64,000 bases of DNA from NCBI GenBank assembly GCA_024233005.1, contig JACKQE010000004.1, forward strand, positions 62,001 to 126,000. Reading direction: 5' to 3'. A model generated the notes under the pieces. The model did not search any database. It was not told where the DNA came from and saw only the letters and a list, made by a program, of their open reading frames with translations. Made by a program: the position numbers and the translations under genes. The stretch comes from Akkermansiaceae bacterium (GTDB lineage: Bacteria; Verrucomicrobiota; Verrucomicrobiia; Verrucomicrobiales; DEV007). Positions 42,798-52,062 of this stretch are shown here, in pieces (positions within the stretch are counted from its first letter, which is position 1; each line of letters starts with the position of its first letter).

Positions 42798-44792
42798 TCA
42801 ATCAGGGAGGCCTTCCACCACCAGCTCATCGAGATCCCACTCTTGGGCGCCCGCGGTCGAGGGCAGCAGGACGACTTTTCCAACATGGGCCATGGTTTCC
42901 GCCCAACTGAACGCATTTCTTGCCGGGCGCCACCCCGCCGCCATGGCTTCGGCATCGGTCCAACCGTATTGGAGAGCCGTGGTCACCAATGTCCAGCCCT
43001 CGCCGGCAGGCCCCTCTGCGGCATGGGTCCATTGGGCGATGTCCTTCGCAAAAATTTCCCATTGGAACCCGGTCTGAGGAACACGCCTGACCCGGGCCTG
43101 AAGTCGCGCTCCCCGGCCGCCCAGGATTTCAGGCCAGGCACCGGCCACGGAGACTCCCCCCCCCTCTCCGGTCGAAAAGATGGGCGCTGAAGTGCCTTCT
43201 CTCGCAATCCGGACATGCCCTGAATCAGACCACCCCCCGGAAAGGCGGTGCCCCAGAGAATCCACACCACGGCATCCTTCCGTTCCTTGATCGAAGTGGA
43301 AGGTTTTGCGCATCACCGGCCGGGGCGTCCAGCCAGGGCCGCGGAATGGCGAACCGGCTTCACGAAATTCCGTCCGGAGCAACGTGGCACCCCGGACCGC
43401 GTAGAGTCGTGAACGCTCGAACTCAAATCGCAACTTCACCGGAGTCCGCCCGGCCTCAAAACCGCCGCGTTTCCAAGGCACCCGACTCCTCACGACGTCT
43501 GAAGTGATGAGCCCGGACTCGTCAATCACCTTCCCAGCTGCGTCCAAGGCCACCACCCGGATCGTTCCGCCCGCGGCATCCGCGGTCAGTTCCAACGGCT
43601 CTCCCGTTGGCTGGAGAAGCGCGCTTTCCAGCACCGCAGGCCCGGAAGATTCGGGTTCGATTCCGGCGAAATGATCCAATGGGAGGCGGGCCAGGCAGGG
43701 CAAGCAGTGCCGTTTCCAACCGGTATGAGGCACGTCACTCCCCCCATACCAAATCCACACTTGATTGTCCACGGTCACGACCGGGCCGGCAGGGCCATAG
43801 ATACAAAGGCTGTCGTAGGAACCCGCAGGCCCTCTGGGGATGAATGCCTGCCCGGGCGCAACCCGACTCCACCGACGCCCATCGGGACTCCAAGCGAGTT
43901 CGCAATCGACCGAACGATCTGTCCCGGGGTGATACATCATGACGTATCCCAAATAAACGCTGCCGTATCGGAACGCTGTCAAAGCGTATGTTTGGGTGGC
44001 CTTCCCCTCCTCCACCGAAGACCGGAGAACCACGCCGGTGTCAGTCCAATGAAGGAAGTCCTGACTCTCCAACCGGGCCACGGTGCGTTCCCCGGAGTAG
44101 TATTTGGTGAACCACACGTAGCGGCCAGAGCGTTCATCCCAAAAGGCGTTGTTGTGGGTGTCACCCTCCCGGAGATGGAAGCCGATCATTTCCACCGGTC
44201 CGCTCCAATGGAGGCCGTCCGGGGAGAATCGGGCCCGGGGTTGACCCAGCCCCACATCGTAAGTCATTTTGTAACGCCGAGCAGGATCTCCTTCGTGATC
44301 ATCCCGGAAGACCCCGACATTCGGGGTGTCGCGCGCCACAATGTTGGTCGCGGCATTTCCCGCAAACCGGTGAATCCCATAGCCAGGCTTTTCCCAGACC
44401 AACCCGTCCCTGGAAGTGGCGTGAAGCAGATACCACCCCACATCATGCACGGTGCTGGGTCCATCCATCTTGGCAATGACTTCGGGATCGGCCAGAACGC
44501 ACTTGTACCAAAGCCGGAAACTGCCGGTCGATTCATCCCATAGAACGTTGGGATAGAGATTGTTCAGCGCATTCTCCCAGGGCTGATCGGCCTTAAACAA
44601 AGGATTGGCGGGATCTTTGAAAACCGCGCCTGGAGCGAGCCGGGCATTCTCCATCCGGTCGACAGCGCGGCTGTCGAGAAACAGCAGTACCGAATCGTCC
44701 GGGGGAAGCACATGAGGACCGGAAGGCGCGGCAACACCAGAACCAATAAGGACAGGAGCCAGAAAAAGGAGGGAAGGAAGTGCCAGCCGCAT
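42798..44792 (-). CDS. Secreted five-bladed beta-propeller glycosidase-like protein
   Basis: The product has 664 residues from MRLALPSLLFLAPVLIGSGV (signal peptide). The first 400 residues show the GH43/GH32-like propeller pattern: NNLYPNVLWDESTGSFRLWY, ATSRDGLVWEKPGYGI, ARFSPDGLHWSGPVEMIGFH, ESQDFLHWTDTGVVL, ELAWSPDGRRWSRV and IWYGGSD. The C-terminal part holds beta-sandwich segments (FEFERSRLYAVRG; DSGHVRIAREG). Such proteins are widespread in planctomycetes and verrucomicrobia. The exact substrate is unknown; the sulfatase and galT neighbours suggest a sulfated galactan. Confidence 0.75.
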   Translation of the reverse strand: MRLALPSLLFLAPVLIGSGVAAPSGPHVLPPDDSVLLFLDSRAVDRMENARLAPGAVFKDPANPLFKADQPWENALNNLYPNVLWDESTGSFRLWYKCVLADPEVIAKMDGPSTVHDVGWYLLHATSRDGLVWEKPGYGIHRFAGNAATNIVARDTPNVGVFRDDHEGDPARRYKMTYDVGLGQPRARFSPDGLHWSGPVEMIGFHLREGDTHNNAFWDERSGRYVWFTKYYSGERTVARLESQDFLHWTDTGVVLRSSVEEGKATQTYALTAFRYGSVYLGYVMMYHPGTDRSVDCELAWSPDGRRWSRVAPGQAFIPRGPAGSYDSLCIYGPAGPVVTVDNQVWIWYGGSDVPHTGWKRHCLPCLARLPLDHFAGIEPESSGPAVLESALLQPTGEPLELTADAAGGTIRVVALDAAGKVIDESGLITSDVVRSRVPWKRGGFEAGRTPVKLRFEFERSRLYAVRGATLLRTEFREAGSPFRGPGWTPRPVMRKTFHFDQGTEGCRGVDSLGHRLSGGWSDSGHVRIAREGTSAPIFSTGEGGGVSVAGAWPEILGGRGARLQARVRRVPQTGFQWEIFAKDIAQWTHAAEGPAGEGWTLVTTALQYGWTDAEAMAAGWRPARNAFSWAETMAHVGKVVLLPSTAGAQEWDLDELVVEGLPD

Positions 44793-44849
44793 CCGGCCAG
44801 CATGAGAGACCGATGCGATCACGGCAAGAGCGCGGATGCGCCGCCGGGG

Positions 44850-46331
44850 TCATTTTTTCCTGCCGTGCCAGGCATCGATTTCGTCGGCCTCCGCTTTGGT
44901 GAGACGCCCAGGCTCGCGAATCCCCGCCCCTGCGCGTTTGGTCAGCTTGTCTCCGAGGTCCCTGCGGGCTGTTTCAGCGGCTTCAAGCAACTGGGCGACC
45001 ACCGCGGGATAATCCGCCGCGAGGTTTGTTTTCTCGCCAATGTCATTGGACAGATCATACAACTCGGGCTGTTCCACTTTGGCTGCGGAATATTTCACCG
45101 GCACGCCCCCTGTTGCGATCGGTTGGTTCCCCAAGGTCCGGTATCCGTGAGGGAGCACCAGTTTCCAATACCCTTGGGAAACGGCCTGCAATTCATTCTG
45201 GGCATAGTAATGCCAGTAGGAATGGTGGGGATTTTTTGCTCCGGCTTCTCCTGAAAGAAGCGGCCAGATGTCGAGCCCATCAATGGGATGGTCCGGCAGG
45301 CTGGCCCCGACCAGTTTGGCCAGCGTGGGGAGGAGGTCAATGTTCATGCCGGGTTCATCGGTGACCGTGCCCGCGGGGATCCGTCCGGGCCAGCGCATGA
45401 TGCAGGGCTCTCTCATTCCTCCCTCCCAACTGGTTCCTTTCCCTTCCCGAAGGGGTCCGGCACTACCGGCATGCTCTCCGTAACTGAGCCAGGGACCGTT
45501 GTCACTGGTGTAAATAACGAGCGTATTTTTATCCAGATCAAAGGCTTTCAAAGCGTTCAGGATCTCGCCGACGGACCAGTCCAGTTCAGCCATGACATCG
45601 CCGAAGAGCCCCCTTTTGGTGGTTCCGCGGAACCGGGGAGAGACATGCAGGGGCACGTGGCACTGTGGATGCGGCAGATAAAGGAAAAAAGGTTTCTCGC
45701 GGTGCTGGCCGATGAAATTTACGGCGCGGGCCGTGAGCCATGTCGTCAGCATGTCCTGATCGTGCTCATCGGCAATGCGGAGGCGATCGTTGCCCTCGAT
45801 GAGTGGCAGGGGTGGAAATTTGTCTCCCACCTCCGGGTGCTGGGGCCACATGTCATTGGAATAGGGAATCCCAAAATACTCGTCGAAGCCGTGCTGCAGA
45901 GGAAGGAATTTCCGGTGATCCCCAAGGTGCCATTTGCCGAAGGCGGCCGTGGCATAGCCTTTCTGCTTGAACATCTCGGCGAGCGTCATCTCGCCGTCAT
46001 CAATCCCGACCCGGCTGCCGGGACCAAGAGCACCGTGAATCCCGATACGGTTCGGGTAGCAGCCGGTCAGGAGACCCGTGCGCGAAGCGGAGCACACGGG
46101 CTGGGCGGCATACCAGTGCGTGAACCGCCGGCCTTCGCGGGCCATCCGGTCAATGTTGGGGGTCTCATACCCTTGGGCCCCCTGCACTCCGATATCCCCG
46201 TAGCCTTCGTCATCGATGAAAATGATGACCACATTGGGGAGTTCCGCCCCGGCGGCCCTCAAGGGTGAAAGGCTGCCGCCACAACCAAGAACCAACGAGG
46301 CGCCGATTAGAAAAGAGAGTCGTCCCATCAT
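44850..46331 (-). CDS. Secreted sulfatase (type I, formylglycine)
   Basis: The product has 493 residues. An N-terminal export signal (MMGRLSFLIGASLVLGCGGS) could be a lipobox ending at Cys17, so a lipoprotein is possible. The metal site (NVVIIFIDDEGYGDIG) and the active-site motif PVCSASRTGLLTG place the Cys converted to formylglycine near residue 80 (C-x-A-x-R), requiring a maturase elsewhere. The family removes sulfate esters from glycans. It is the first gene of the sulfatase-propeller-galT run; the histidine kinase gene ends 82 bp upstream on the same strand. Confidence 0.95.
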   Translation of the reverse strand: MMGRLSFLIGASLVLGCGGSLSPLRAAGAELPNVVIIFIDDEGYGDIGVQGAQGYETPNIDRMAREGRRFTHWYAAQPVCSASRTGLLTGCYPNRIGIHGALGPGSRVGIDDGEMTLAEMFKQKGYATAAFGKWHLGDHRKFLPLQHGFDEYFGIPYSNDMWPQHPEVGDKFPPLPLIEGNDRLRIADEHDQDMLTTWLTARAVNFIGQHREKPFFLYLPHPQCHVPLHVSPRFRGTTKRGLFGDVMAELDWSVGEILNALKAFDLDKNTLVIYTSDNGPWLSYGEHAGSAGPLREGKGTSWEGGMREPCIMRWPGRIPAGTVTDEPGMNIDLLPTLAKLVGASLPDHPIDGLDIWPLLSGEAGAKNPHHSYWHYYAQNELQAVSQGYWKLVLPHGYRTLGNQPIATGGVPVKYSAAKVEQPELYDLSNDIGEKTNLAADYPAVVAQLLEAAETARRDLGDKLTKRAGAGIREPGRLTKAEADEIDAWHGRKK

Positions 46332-46412
46332 GGGCCGATGCTACGATGAAGAGTTCCCGGCGTCCATGATGGATTCACGGGAGGCAACAGGCCGCTCCGG
46401 GAAAATCGCGCA

Positions 46413-48866
46413 TCAAGCCCTGATCGCTGCGGCAGGTGCGAGCCCCAGTTTGGGGATCGTTTCTTCGATGGCCCCCCGGACTTCCCCAACGGAGATGGGT
46501 TTTGTCAGATACGCATCCATTCCGGCCCGCAGGCAAGACTCTTTGACCCCGGCGAGAGCGTGACCGGTCATGGCGATGATGATGGGTTGGCGATCGAGGA
46601 AGAAGCTTTCGCGGATTTTCAAGGTCGCGTCGATCCCCCCCATCACCGGCATCTGCAAATCCATGAAAATAAGATCAATGCCTCCTTGAGAAACCCGCTC
46701 GACTCCTTGCAAACCATTGTCGACAATTTCCACACTCTGGTAACCGAGGTTTTTCAGAACCATGCTGATGATTTTTTGGTTCATCTGCACATCTTCGACG
46801 ATCAGAATGCGGGCTGGAAACTGTTCGGCAAAGGACCGCAGTTCAAGTTTTGAGGCAATGGAGCCTTCCGCCAAGGATGATTCGCCCCGGTTCAGGAAAA
46901 CATTCTGCAGGGCGGTGAACAGTTTGAGTTCGCTCAGCGGCTTGTAGGTGAACCGGACGGTGGCCACGGCAGATTCCAAGATTTTGGGCTTGGGTTTGCC
47001 CATCGTCAGAAAGACCACTCGGGCGATTCCGGCCTGGTCCAGCAGCCTTGAGCATTCTTGAAGCAGCTCATTGGAAACCATTTTTGGATCAATGATGACC
47101 GCGTCCGGCTTCCAACTCACAATTTGAGCGCAGATCTCGGGGCTGAGTTGATTGGTCAAATGGACCTCCATGGCGGCGCCACGGCAATAATACTGCATCA
47201 GACTCCCCAACATCTGGTTGCCGGAGACAATGATGACCCGTTTTCCGGTGATCGAGGCCCGCAGTTCGGGAGCATCGGCGGGCTTCAAACTGCCTTGTTG
47301 GGGAACCTCGCGCATCGGCAATTCGAAATAGAAATCCGATCCTTTTCCAACCTCGCTCCGCAGTTTCAGGTCCCCGTGCATCAAGCGGCAGATCTTGCGT
47401 GAAATTGCCAGACCAAGACCGGTCCCTCCATATTTCCGGGTGGTGGACGCATCGGCCTGGGTGAAGGCTTCAAACACTTTCTCCTGGGACTCCGCCGGGA
47501 TGCCGATGCCGGTGTCACGCACTGAGAAGTGCACCAAGGACTCCTCACCTCGCGCCGAGGTGAGGGAAGCCGTGCGGACGGAGACCATGATCTCCCCTTC
47601 TTCGGTAAATTTGATGGCATTCCCGATCAGATTGACGAGCACCTGTTTGAGACGCTCGTAGTCGCCGAAAATGGTGTCCGGAGCACCCTTATCGATGAAG
47701 TAAGCCAACTCAATGTTGTTTTCCGCGGCATGGAAGGCGAACATTTCGATGGTTTCCTCGATCAGAGCTGGAACATTCACCGGCGCCACCTCCAGTTCCA
47801 TTTTTTCAGATTCCAATTTCGAAAAATCGAGGACATCATTGATCAGGTGGACAAGGGACTGGCCACTGGTCCGCATGACGTGGACGAGTTCTTTTTGTTC
47901 GTCACTGAGCGGCGTCTCCATCAACAGACTGGTAGTGCCGATGATCCCGTTCATCGGGGTCCGGATTTCATGGCTGATGTTGGCAAGGAAGTCCGATTTG
48001 GCCTGCTTCGCGGACTCCGCCTGGGTTTGCATGACCTGGAGGTCACGGATCCCGGCTTTGACCTGCTTATCCGTCTTTTCCAATCCTTCCGCCATGCGGT
48101 TGAAGCTCGCGCAAACTTTGCGAAAATCAGAATTTCCCTTGGGGTTCAAACGATAATCGTAGCGCCCTTCGGCAACCGTCCTCATCCCTTCGTTGAGCGA
48201 TTGAAACCGTCGGGAAATCATCGCTCCCGCCATGGCCATCCCGAGCGATGCGGGAACAAGCACGAGCAGGGAGAGCCAGTGGATGGGACGAAGCAACGAA
48301 TTCGCGGCAAGGGAACTGGCCGGCAAGGGCATCGCACCCTCCAAAATTCCCACGACCTTGCCATGGTCGCGCACAGGCGCCGCGGCGGTCACCAACAGTC
48401 CGGGACATCCCCGGGCCCCGAAGGCCTCGGCGAGGATCCCCTTGATCCCTCGCCGCCCATCACCGTCAAAATCGTCAATCAGGTAGGCCCCCACACCGGG
48501 GCCGACTTTCGGAGAATCCTTTCTCAAATTCTCACGCGCCGCCATGTCATAGGTTTCGGCGACCGACAAATCCCCTGTTTTGCCAAGTTCATCTGAGGTT
48601 CCTCCCTGCGGACCATAGAGGGCCCACACCGCGTCCGGCTGCACGGAGGAGGCACTTTTCTGCACCTCCTGCAGAATCTGGTCCGTTTCTTTCTGATCAA
48701 TGCGATGGCCATCGATCAAGGCGGCGGCGGTTCTTACCGTGGCCAACCATTCACTCTCCACCACCTCCAGCTGCCGCTGTCGCTCACGCAGATACCAGAA
48801 GGCACTGAGTGTGGCCACACCGAGAAAGAAGAGAAAGACGCTGAGAATGACAGGACGGAATCCCAT
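46413..48866 (-). CDS. Hybrid sensor histidine kinase with two receiver domains
   Basis: The product has 817 residues from MGFRPVILSVFLFFLGVATL; the longer frame begins with TTG. A membrane helix precedes a periplasmic sensor region (about 30-195), then a second helix (LSLLVLVPASLGMAMAGAMI), HAMP, coiled coil, HisKA with SHEIRTPMNGIIG (His near 299) and HATPase with LVNLIGNAIKFTEEGEI and YGGTGLGLAISRKICRLM. The first receiver-like domain has lost the N-terminal acidic pair (RVIIVSGNQM) but keeps an Asp (VIIDPKM) and KP (FTYKPLSE). The second is normal (ILIVEDVQMNQK, FMDLQMPVMGG, YLTKPI). No HPt or response regulator gene is adjacent. Confidence 0.92.
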   Translation of the reverse strand: MGFRPVILSVFLFFLGVATLSAFWYLRERQRQLEVVESEWLATVRTAAALIDGHRIDQKETDQILQEVQKSASSVQPDAVWALYGPQGGTSDELGKTGDLSVAETYDMAARENLRKDSPKVGPGVGAYLIDDFDGDGRRGIKGILAEAFGARGCPGLLVTAAAPVRDHGKVVGILEGAMPLPASSLAANSLLRPIHWLSLLVLVPASLGMAMAGAMISRRFQSLNEGMRTVAEGRYDYRLNPKGNSDFRKVCASFNRMAEGLEKTDKQVKAGIRDLQVMQTQAESAKQAKSDFLANISHEIRTPMNGIIGTTSLLMETPLSDEQKELVHVMRTSGQSLVHLINDVLDFSKLESEKMELEVAPVNVPALIEETIEMFAFHAAENNIELAYFIDKGAPDTIFGDYERLKQVLVNLIGNAIKFTEEGEIMVSVRTASLTSARGEESLVHFSVRDTGIGIPAESQEKVFEAFTQADASTTRKYGGTGLGLAISRKICRLMHGDLKLRSEVGKGSDFYFELPMREVPQQGSLKPADAPELRASITGKRVIIVSGNQMLGSLMQYYCRGAAMEVHLTNQLSPEICAQIVSWKPDAVIIDPKMVSNELLQECSRLLDQAGIARVVFLTMGKPKPKILESAVATVRFTYKPLSELKLFTALQNVFLNRGESSLAEGSIASKLELRSFAEQFPARILIVEDVQMNQKIISMVLKNLGYQSVEIVDNGLQGVERVSQGGIDLIFMDLQMPVMGGIDATLKIRESFFLDRQPIIIAMTGHALAGVKESCLRAGMDAYLTKPISVGEVRGAIEETIPKLGLAPAAAIRA

Positions 48867-49036
48867 GAAGAAAAGTGAATTAAGTATGGTAATATCCAAT
48901 TTTTATCATTTTTATCAAGTATTTAATGAAATTTTACCTCTCGTGTCGATGATGGTTCTTGGCCAAGCCCATAAATTGAAGTTGGCAATTCCGACGACTG
49001 GGCTACCTGCTCCTGGGCGCAGATGCTCTGCAGATC

Positions 49037-50071
49037 ATGACTCAAACCGAAATTGTTGTCACCGAACCGACCCGATTCGATCGCAGGTCGGCCCCTGTCC
49101 CGGAGCCCGGCCCCGGCGAGGTGGTCGTTGCGGTGGAACGGATCGGAGTCTGCGGCACGGACATTCACGCCTTTTTCGGTCGCCAGCCATTTTTCTCCTA
49201 TCCCCGGATTCTAGGGCATGAGCTGGCGGTCCGGCCCCTTTCGTGGGGACCGGATTGCGGTCCCGCCCCGGGGTGCGGCACCGGAGACCTCTGCGCGGTG
49301 GAACCCTATCTCAATGCTCCGGGAAGTCCGGCCTCCCGGCGCGGGAAAACGAACTGCTGCGAAGCACTCCAGGTTCTCGGCGTTCATTGCGATGGAGGCA
49401 TGCGCTCCCGGATCGTGGTCCCGGCCACCAAGCTGCATGCCGCCGGAGGGCTCTCAGCAGACCAGGTCGCGCTCACGGAAATGCTCTGCATTGGCCGCCA
49501 CGCGGTCGACCGCGCGGCCATCACCCAGGATGACTATGCCGTGGTGATCGGTGGAGGCCCGATCGGACTGAGCGTCCTGAGCTTTCTCCGCACCGCCACG
49601 CCTCAGGCAGCATTGGTGGATCGGGATGTCGCGAGGGTCGCCTTTGCACGGGAAATTCTTGGCAATGAGCGGGCCTCGGCGGTTTCCCCGGGCAAGGACG
49701 TGGAGTCTGTGCTGAGGACTCTCGGAGGGGGCGAGCTGCCATCGGTGATTTTTGACGCGACCGGCAACGCCGCTTCCATGATGGAGTGCTTTCACCTCGC
49801 TGCGCATGGCGGGAGGATTGTGTTCGTGGGCTTGTTCCAAGGAGAAATCCGTTTTGATGATCCTAATTTCCACCGCAGAGAATTGACCGTGCTGTCGAGC
49901 CGGAATGCCGTGTCGGCGGATTTCTCGCGGGTTCTCGCGGATCTGCGGTCAGGAGCGGTCACAACGACGCCGTGGATCAGCCACCGGATGGCTCTCTCCG
50001 AAGTCCCGGAACGCTTTCACACCGTCGTAACCGATCCCACCCTGAGGAAGGCGGTCATCGAGGTAGCATGA
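49037..50071 (+). CDS. Zinc-type medium-chain dehydrogenase (sugar-alcohol/galactonate type)
   Basis: The product has 344 residues. It keeps catalytic zinc ligands (RIGVCGTDIHAFFG, ILGHELAV) and the Rossmann motif (AVVIGGGPIGLSVLSFL). The structural-zinc lobe is degenerate: only NCCE remains of the usual four Cys (NAPGSPASRRGKTNCCEALQ). The general sequence resembles RspB/L-galactonate dehydrogenase-like enzymes, which oxidise sugar acids or alcohols with NAD(P). It starts divergently from the histidine kinase. The exact substrate is not determinable. Confidence 0.85.
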   Translation: MTQTEIVVTEPTRFDRRSAPVPEPGPGEVVVAVERIGVCGTDIHAFFGRQPFFSYPRILGHELAVRPLSWGPDCGPAPGCGTGDLCAVEPYLNAPGSPASRRGKTNCCEALQVLGVHCDGGMRSRIVVPATKLHAAGGLSADQVALTEMLCIGRHAVDRAAITQDDYAVVIGGGPIGLSVLSFLRTATPQAALVDRDVARVAFAREILGNERASAVSPGKDVESVLRTLGGGELPSVIFDATGNAASMMECFHLAAHGGRIVFVGLFQGEIRFDDPNFHRRELTVLSSRNAVSADFSRVLADLRSGAVTTTPWISHRMALSEVPERFHTVVTDPTLRKAVIEVA

Positions 50072-50130
50072 AAGAGCCCGCTTTTCATTGTCAGGCTGAC
50101 AGGCCATGGTAGGGTGGACGGCCCTTGCCC

Positions 50131-50955
50131 ATGACCATTCACTCCTGGTTCGACCGTCTCATCGCTTCCGCCGAGCGCAAATTTGGCTGGCTGGCCATCC
50201 CAAATTTGCTCCGTTGGGTCGGTATTTTTCAGATTCTGACCTTCCTTCTCTCTCGGCTCAGTCCGGGATTTGTCGAGGCCCTGAATTTTGACACCCCAAA
50301 AATCGTGTCGGGGGAAGTCTGGCGCCTCATCGGCTTCATCGCCCTGCCACGGAATGACGATGTGCTTTGGCTCATCATCGGAGTGATGTTCCTCTTCTGG
50401 ATGAATGACGGCATGGAACAGGCCTGGGGCAGTTTCAGGGTCTGCCTTTATGCCGTGGTCACCGCCCTGATGCTCATGGCCACCGGACTGGTTCTCTTTT
50501 TTGTCCCCGGGCTGATCTCCGCAGTGGGAGGCTTGGTCTGGTATGAAGCCATGTTTCTGGCGTTTGCCACGCTCTATCCTGACATGACCGTGCGCCTCTA
50601 CTTCGTGATTCCAGTGCGGATGAAGTATCTCGGCTGGATCTTTGGCGCGACCCTGACCTTCATCGCCTTCAGCAGCTGGTTGGTTGCCGTGACGGTATTG
50701 GCGGGGATTCTCCCCTATTTGTTGGTCTTCGGTCCGACTCTGCTCGGCGCCCTGTTCGGGGGAATCCGCCAGAGGGGACGGCAGAGTGCGTTCCAGTCCC
50801 AAACCGCCCTGCCGGAAGCGCTCCATCGCTGCCACCGGTGCGGGGTGACCGATGCCGAGCATCCGGACGAGGAATTCCGCGTCTCCACCGACGGGGAGGA
50901 ATACTGCGACACTTGCCGGGAAATCCGCCGCCAGGAATCCTCCCCGGCCGGCTAG
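50131..50955 (+). CDS. Derlin-like inactive rhomboid with C-terminal zinc ribbon
   Basis: The product has 274 residues from MTIHSWFDRLIASAERKFGW. Six membrane helices have rhomboid topology, with the WR motif (SGEVWRLIGFIALPRNDDVL) and GMEQAWGSFRVCLYAVVTAL. The position of the catalytic GxSG reads SAVGGLVWYEAMFLAFATLY, and the His region is absent, so it cannot be a serine protease. The segment YPDMTVRLYFVIPVRMKYLG resembles Derlins, which guide membrane proteins without cleavage. The C-terminal tail carries CHRCGVT and YCDTCRE, probably a zinc ribbon. It is followed closely by the convergent aldo/keto reductase. Confidence 0.75.
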   Translation: MTIHSWFDRLIASAERKFGWLAIPNLLRWVGIFQILTFLLSRLSPGFVEALNFDTPKIVSGEVWRLIGFIALPRNDDVLWLIIGVMFLFWMNDGMEQAWGSFRVCLYAVVTALMLMATGLVLFFVPGLISAVGGLVWYEAMFLAFATLYPDMTVRLYFVIPVRMKYLGWIFGATLTFIAFSSWLVAVTVLAGILPYLLVFGPTLLGALFGGIRQRGRQSAFQSQTALPEALHRCHRCGVTDAEHPDEEFRVSTDGEEYCDTCREIRRQESSPAG

Positions 50956-50961
50956 CCTTCA

Positions 50962-52002
50962 TCACGCGCACGGATTCGGAAAGGACCGGTGGACGGCCTC
51001 GATGGCTTCCATCACATCGGAACCAAGGGTCAGGTCGGCACTGGCCAGGTTTGATCGGAGTTGTTCCATGGAGGTGGCCCCAATGAGATTGCTCGCGACA
51101 TGGGGCTGGGCATTGACCCAGGCCAACGCCATCTGGGCAGGATCAAGCCCGGCCTCGTGGGCAATGCGGACATACGCGGCGACCGCCTCATCCGTGTTGG
51201 GTTGGTTGTAGCGGGCGAAACGCTCCCACAAGGTCAACCGTGCCCCGGCGGGACGGGCTCCGTTGAGGTATTTCCCTGTCAGTTTGCCGAAGGCCAAGGG
51301 CGAGTAAGGAAGCGAGCGGAGCCCCTCCCGGTAGCAGATCTCCGCCAACGAATGGTCGAAAGTCCGGTTCACCAGGCTGTAGGAGTTCTGGATCGTGATG
51401 ATCCTGGGCCACCCCTTTTCCTTGGCGAGGCGGAGAAAGGTCATCGTGCCCCAGGCTGTTTCATTGGACAGGCCGAAATACCTCACTTTGCCGGCGGCCT
51501 GCAAATCTGCGAGAACCTCCAGTGTCTCCTCGATCGGAACCAGGTCTTCCTCGCCAGAGGGAAATTTAAAATCCCGCTCGCCCCAAAGGGGAACCGAACG
51601 GTCGGGCCAATGCAGCTGGTAGAGATCAATGTAGTCGGTTTGGAGCCGACGCAGACTGCCCTCACACGCGGCTTCGATGTGCTTGCGATTGAGACGGGGA
51701 CCTCCCCGCAAATACTTCACATGTTCACCCGGGCCCATTACCTTGGTGGCCAGAGTGATTTTGTCCCGCCCGCCACGGGCGGCAAACCAGGTTCCGATGA
51801 TCCGTTCGGTCTCATGACAGGTCTCCGCCCGGGGTGGCACGGGATACATTTCAGCGACATCGAACAGATTCACTCCAGCGGCCACCGCCGCATCCATCTG
51901 CTCATGCCCTTCGGCCTCGGTGTTTTGTTCGCCCCAGGTCATGGTGCCCAGACCGATGACGGTGACGTTAAGATCAGTATGAGGGATGTGTCGGAGTTCC
52001 AT
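50962..52002 (-). CDS. Aldo/keto reductase, Tas-like
   Basis: The product has 346 residues from MELRHIPHTDLNVTVIGLGT; the upstream 20-codon extension looks untranslated. It has the NADPH-dependent AKR TIM barrel with the active-site Asp/Tyr region (NLFDVAEMYPVPPRAETCHE), Lys (KITLATKVMGP) and His (YIDLYQLHWPDRSVPLW), plus the C-terminal cofactor loop (ASNLIGATSMEQLRSNL). The wording matches the Tas branch. Its substrate is an unidentified aldehyde or ketone. It lies 60 bp after aroB on the same strand. Confidence 0.93.
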   Translation of the reverse strand: MELRHIPHTDLNVTVIGLGTMTWGEQNTEAEGHEQMDAAVAAGVNLFDVAEMYPVPPRAETCHETERIIGTWFAARGGRDKITLATKVMGPGEHVKYLRGGPRLNRKHIEAACEGSLRRLQTDYIDLYQLHWPDRSVPLWGERDFKFPSGEEDLVPIEETLEVLADLQAAGKVRYFGLSNETAWGTMTFLRLAKEKGWPRIITIQNSYSLVNRTFDHSLAEICYREGLRSLPYSPLAFGKLTGKYLNGARPAGARLTLWERFARYNQPNTDEAVAAYVRIAHEAGLDPAQMALAWVNAQPHVASNLIGATSMEQLRSNLASADLTLGSDVMEAIEAVHRSFPNPCA

Positions 52003-52062
52003 GAGATGAAAAAGATGAGATGGGTGAAATGAAAATGGGAGTTGCGGCGAAAATTCATTCAA

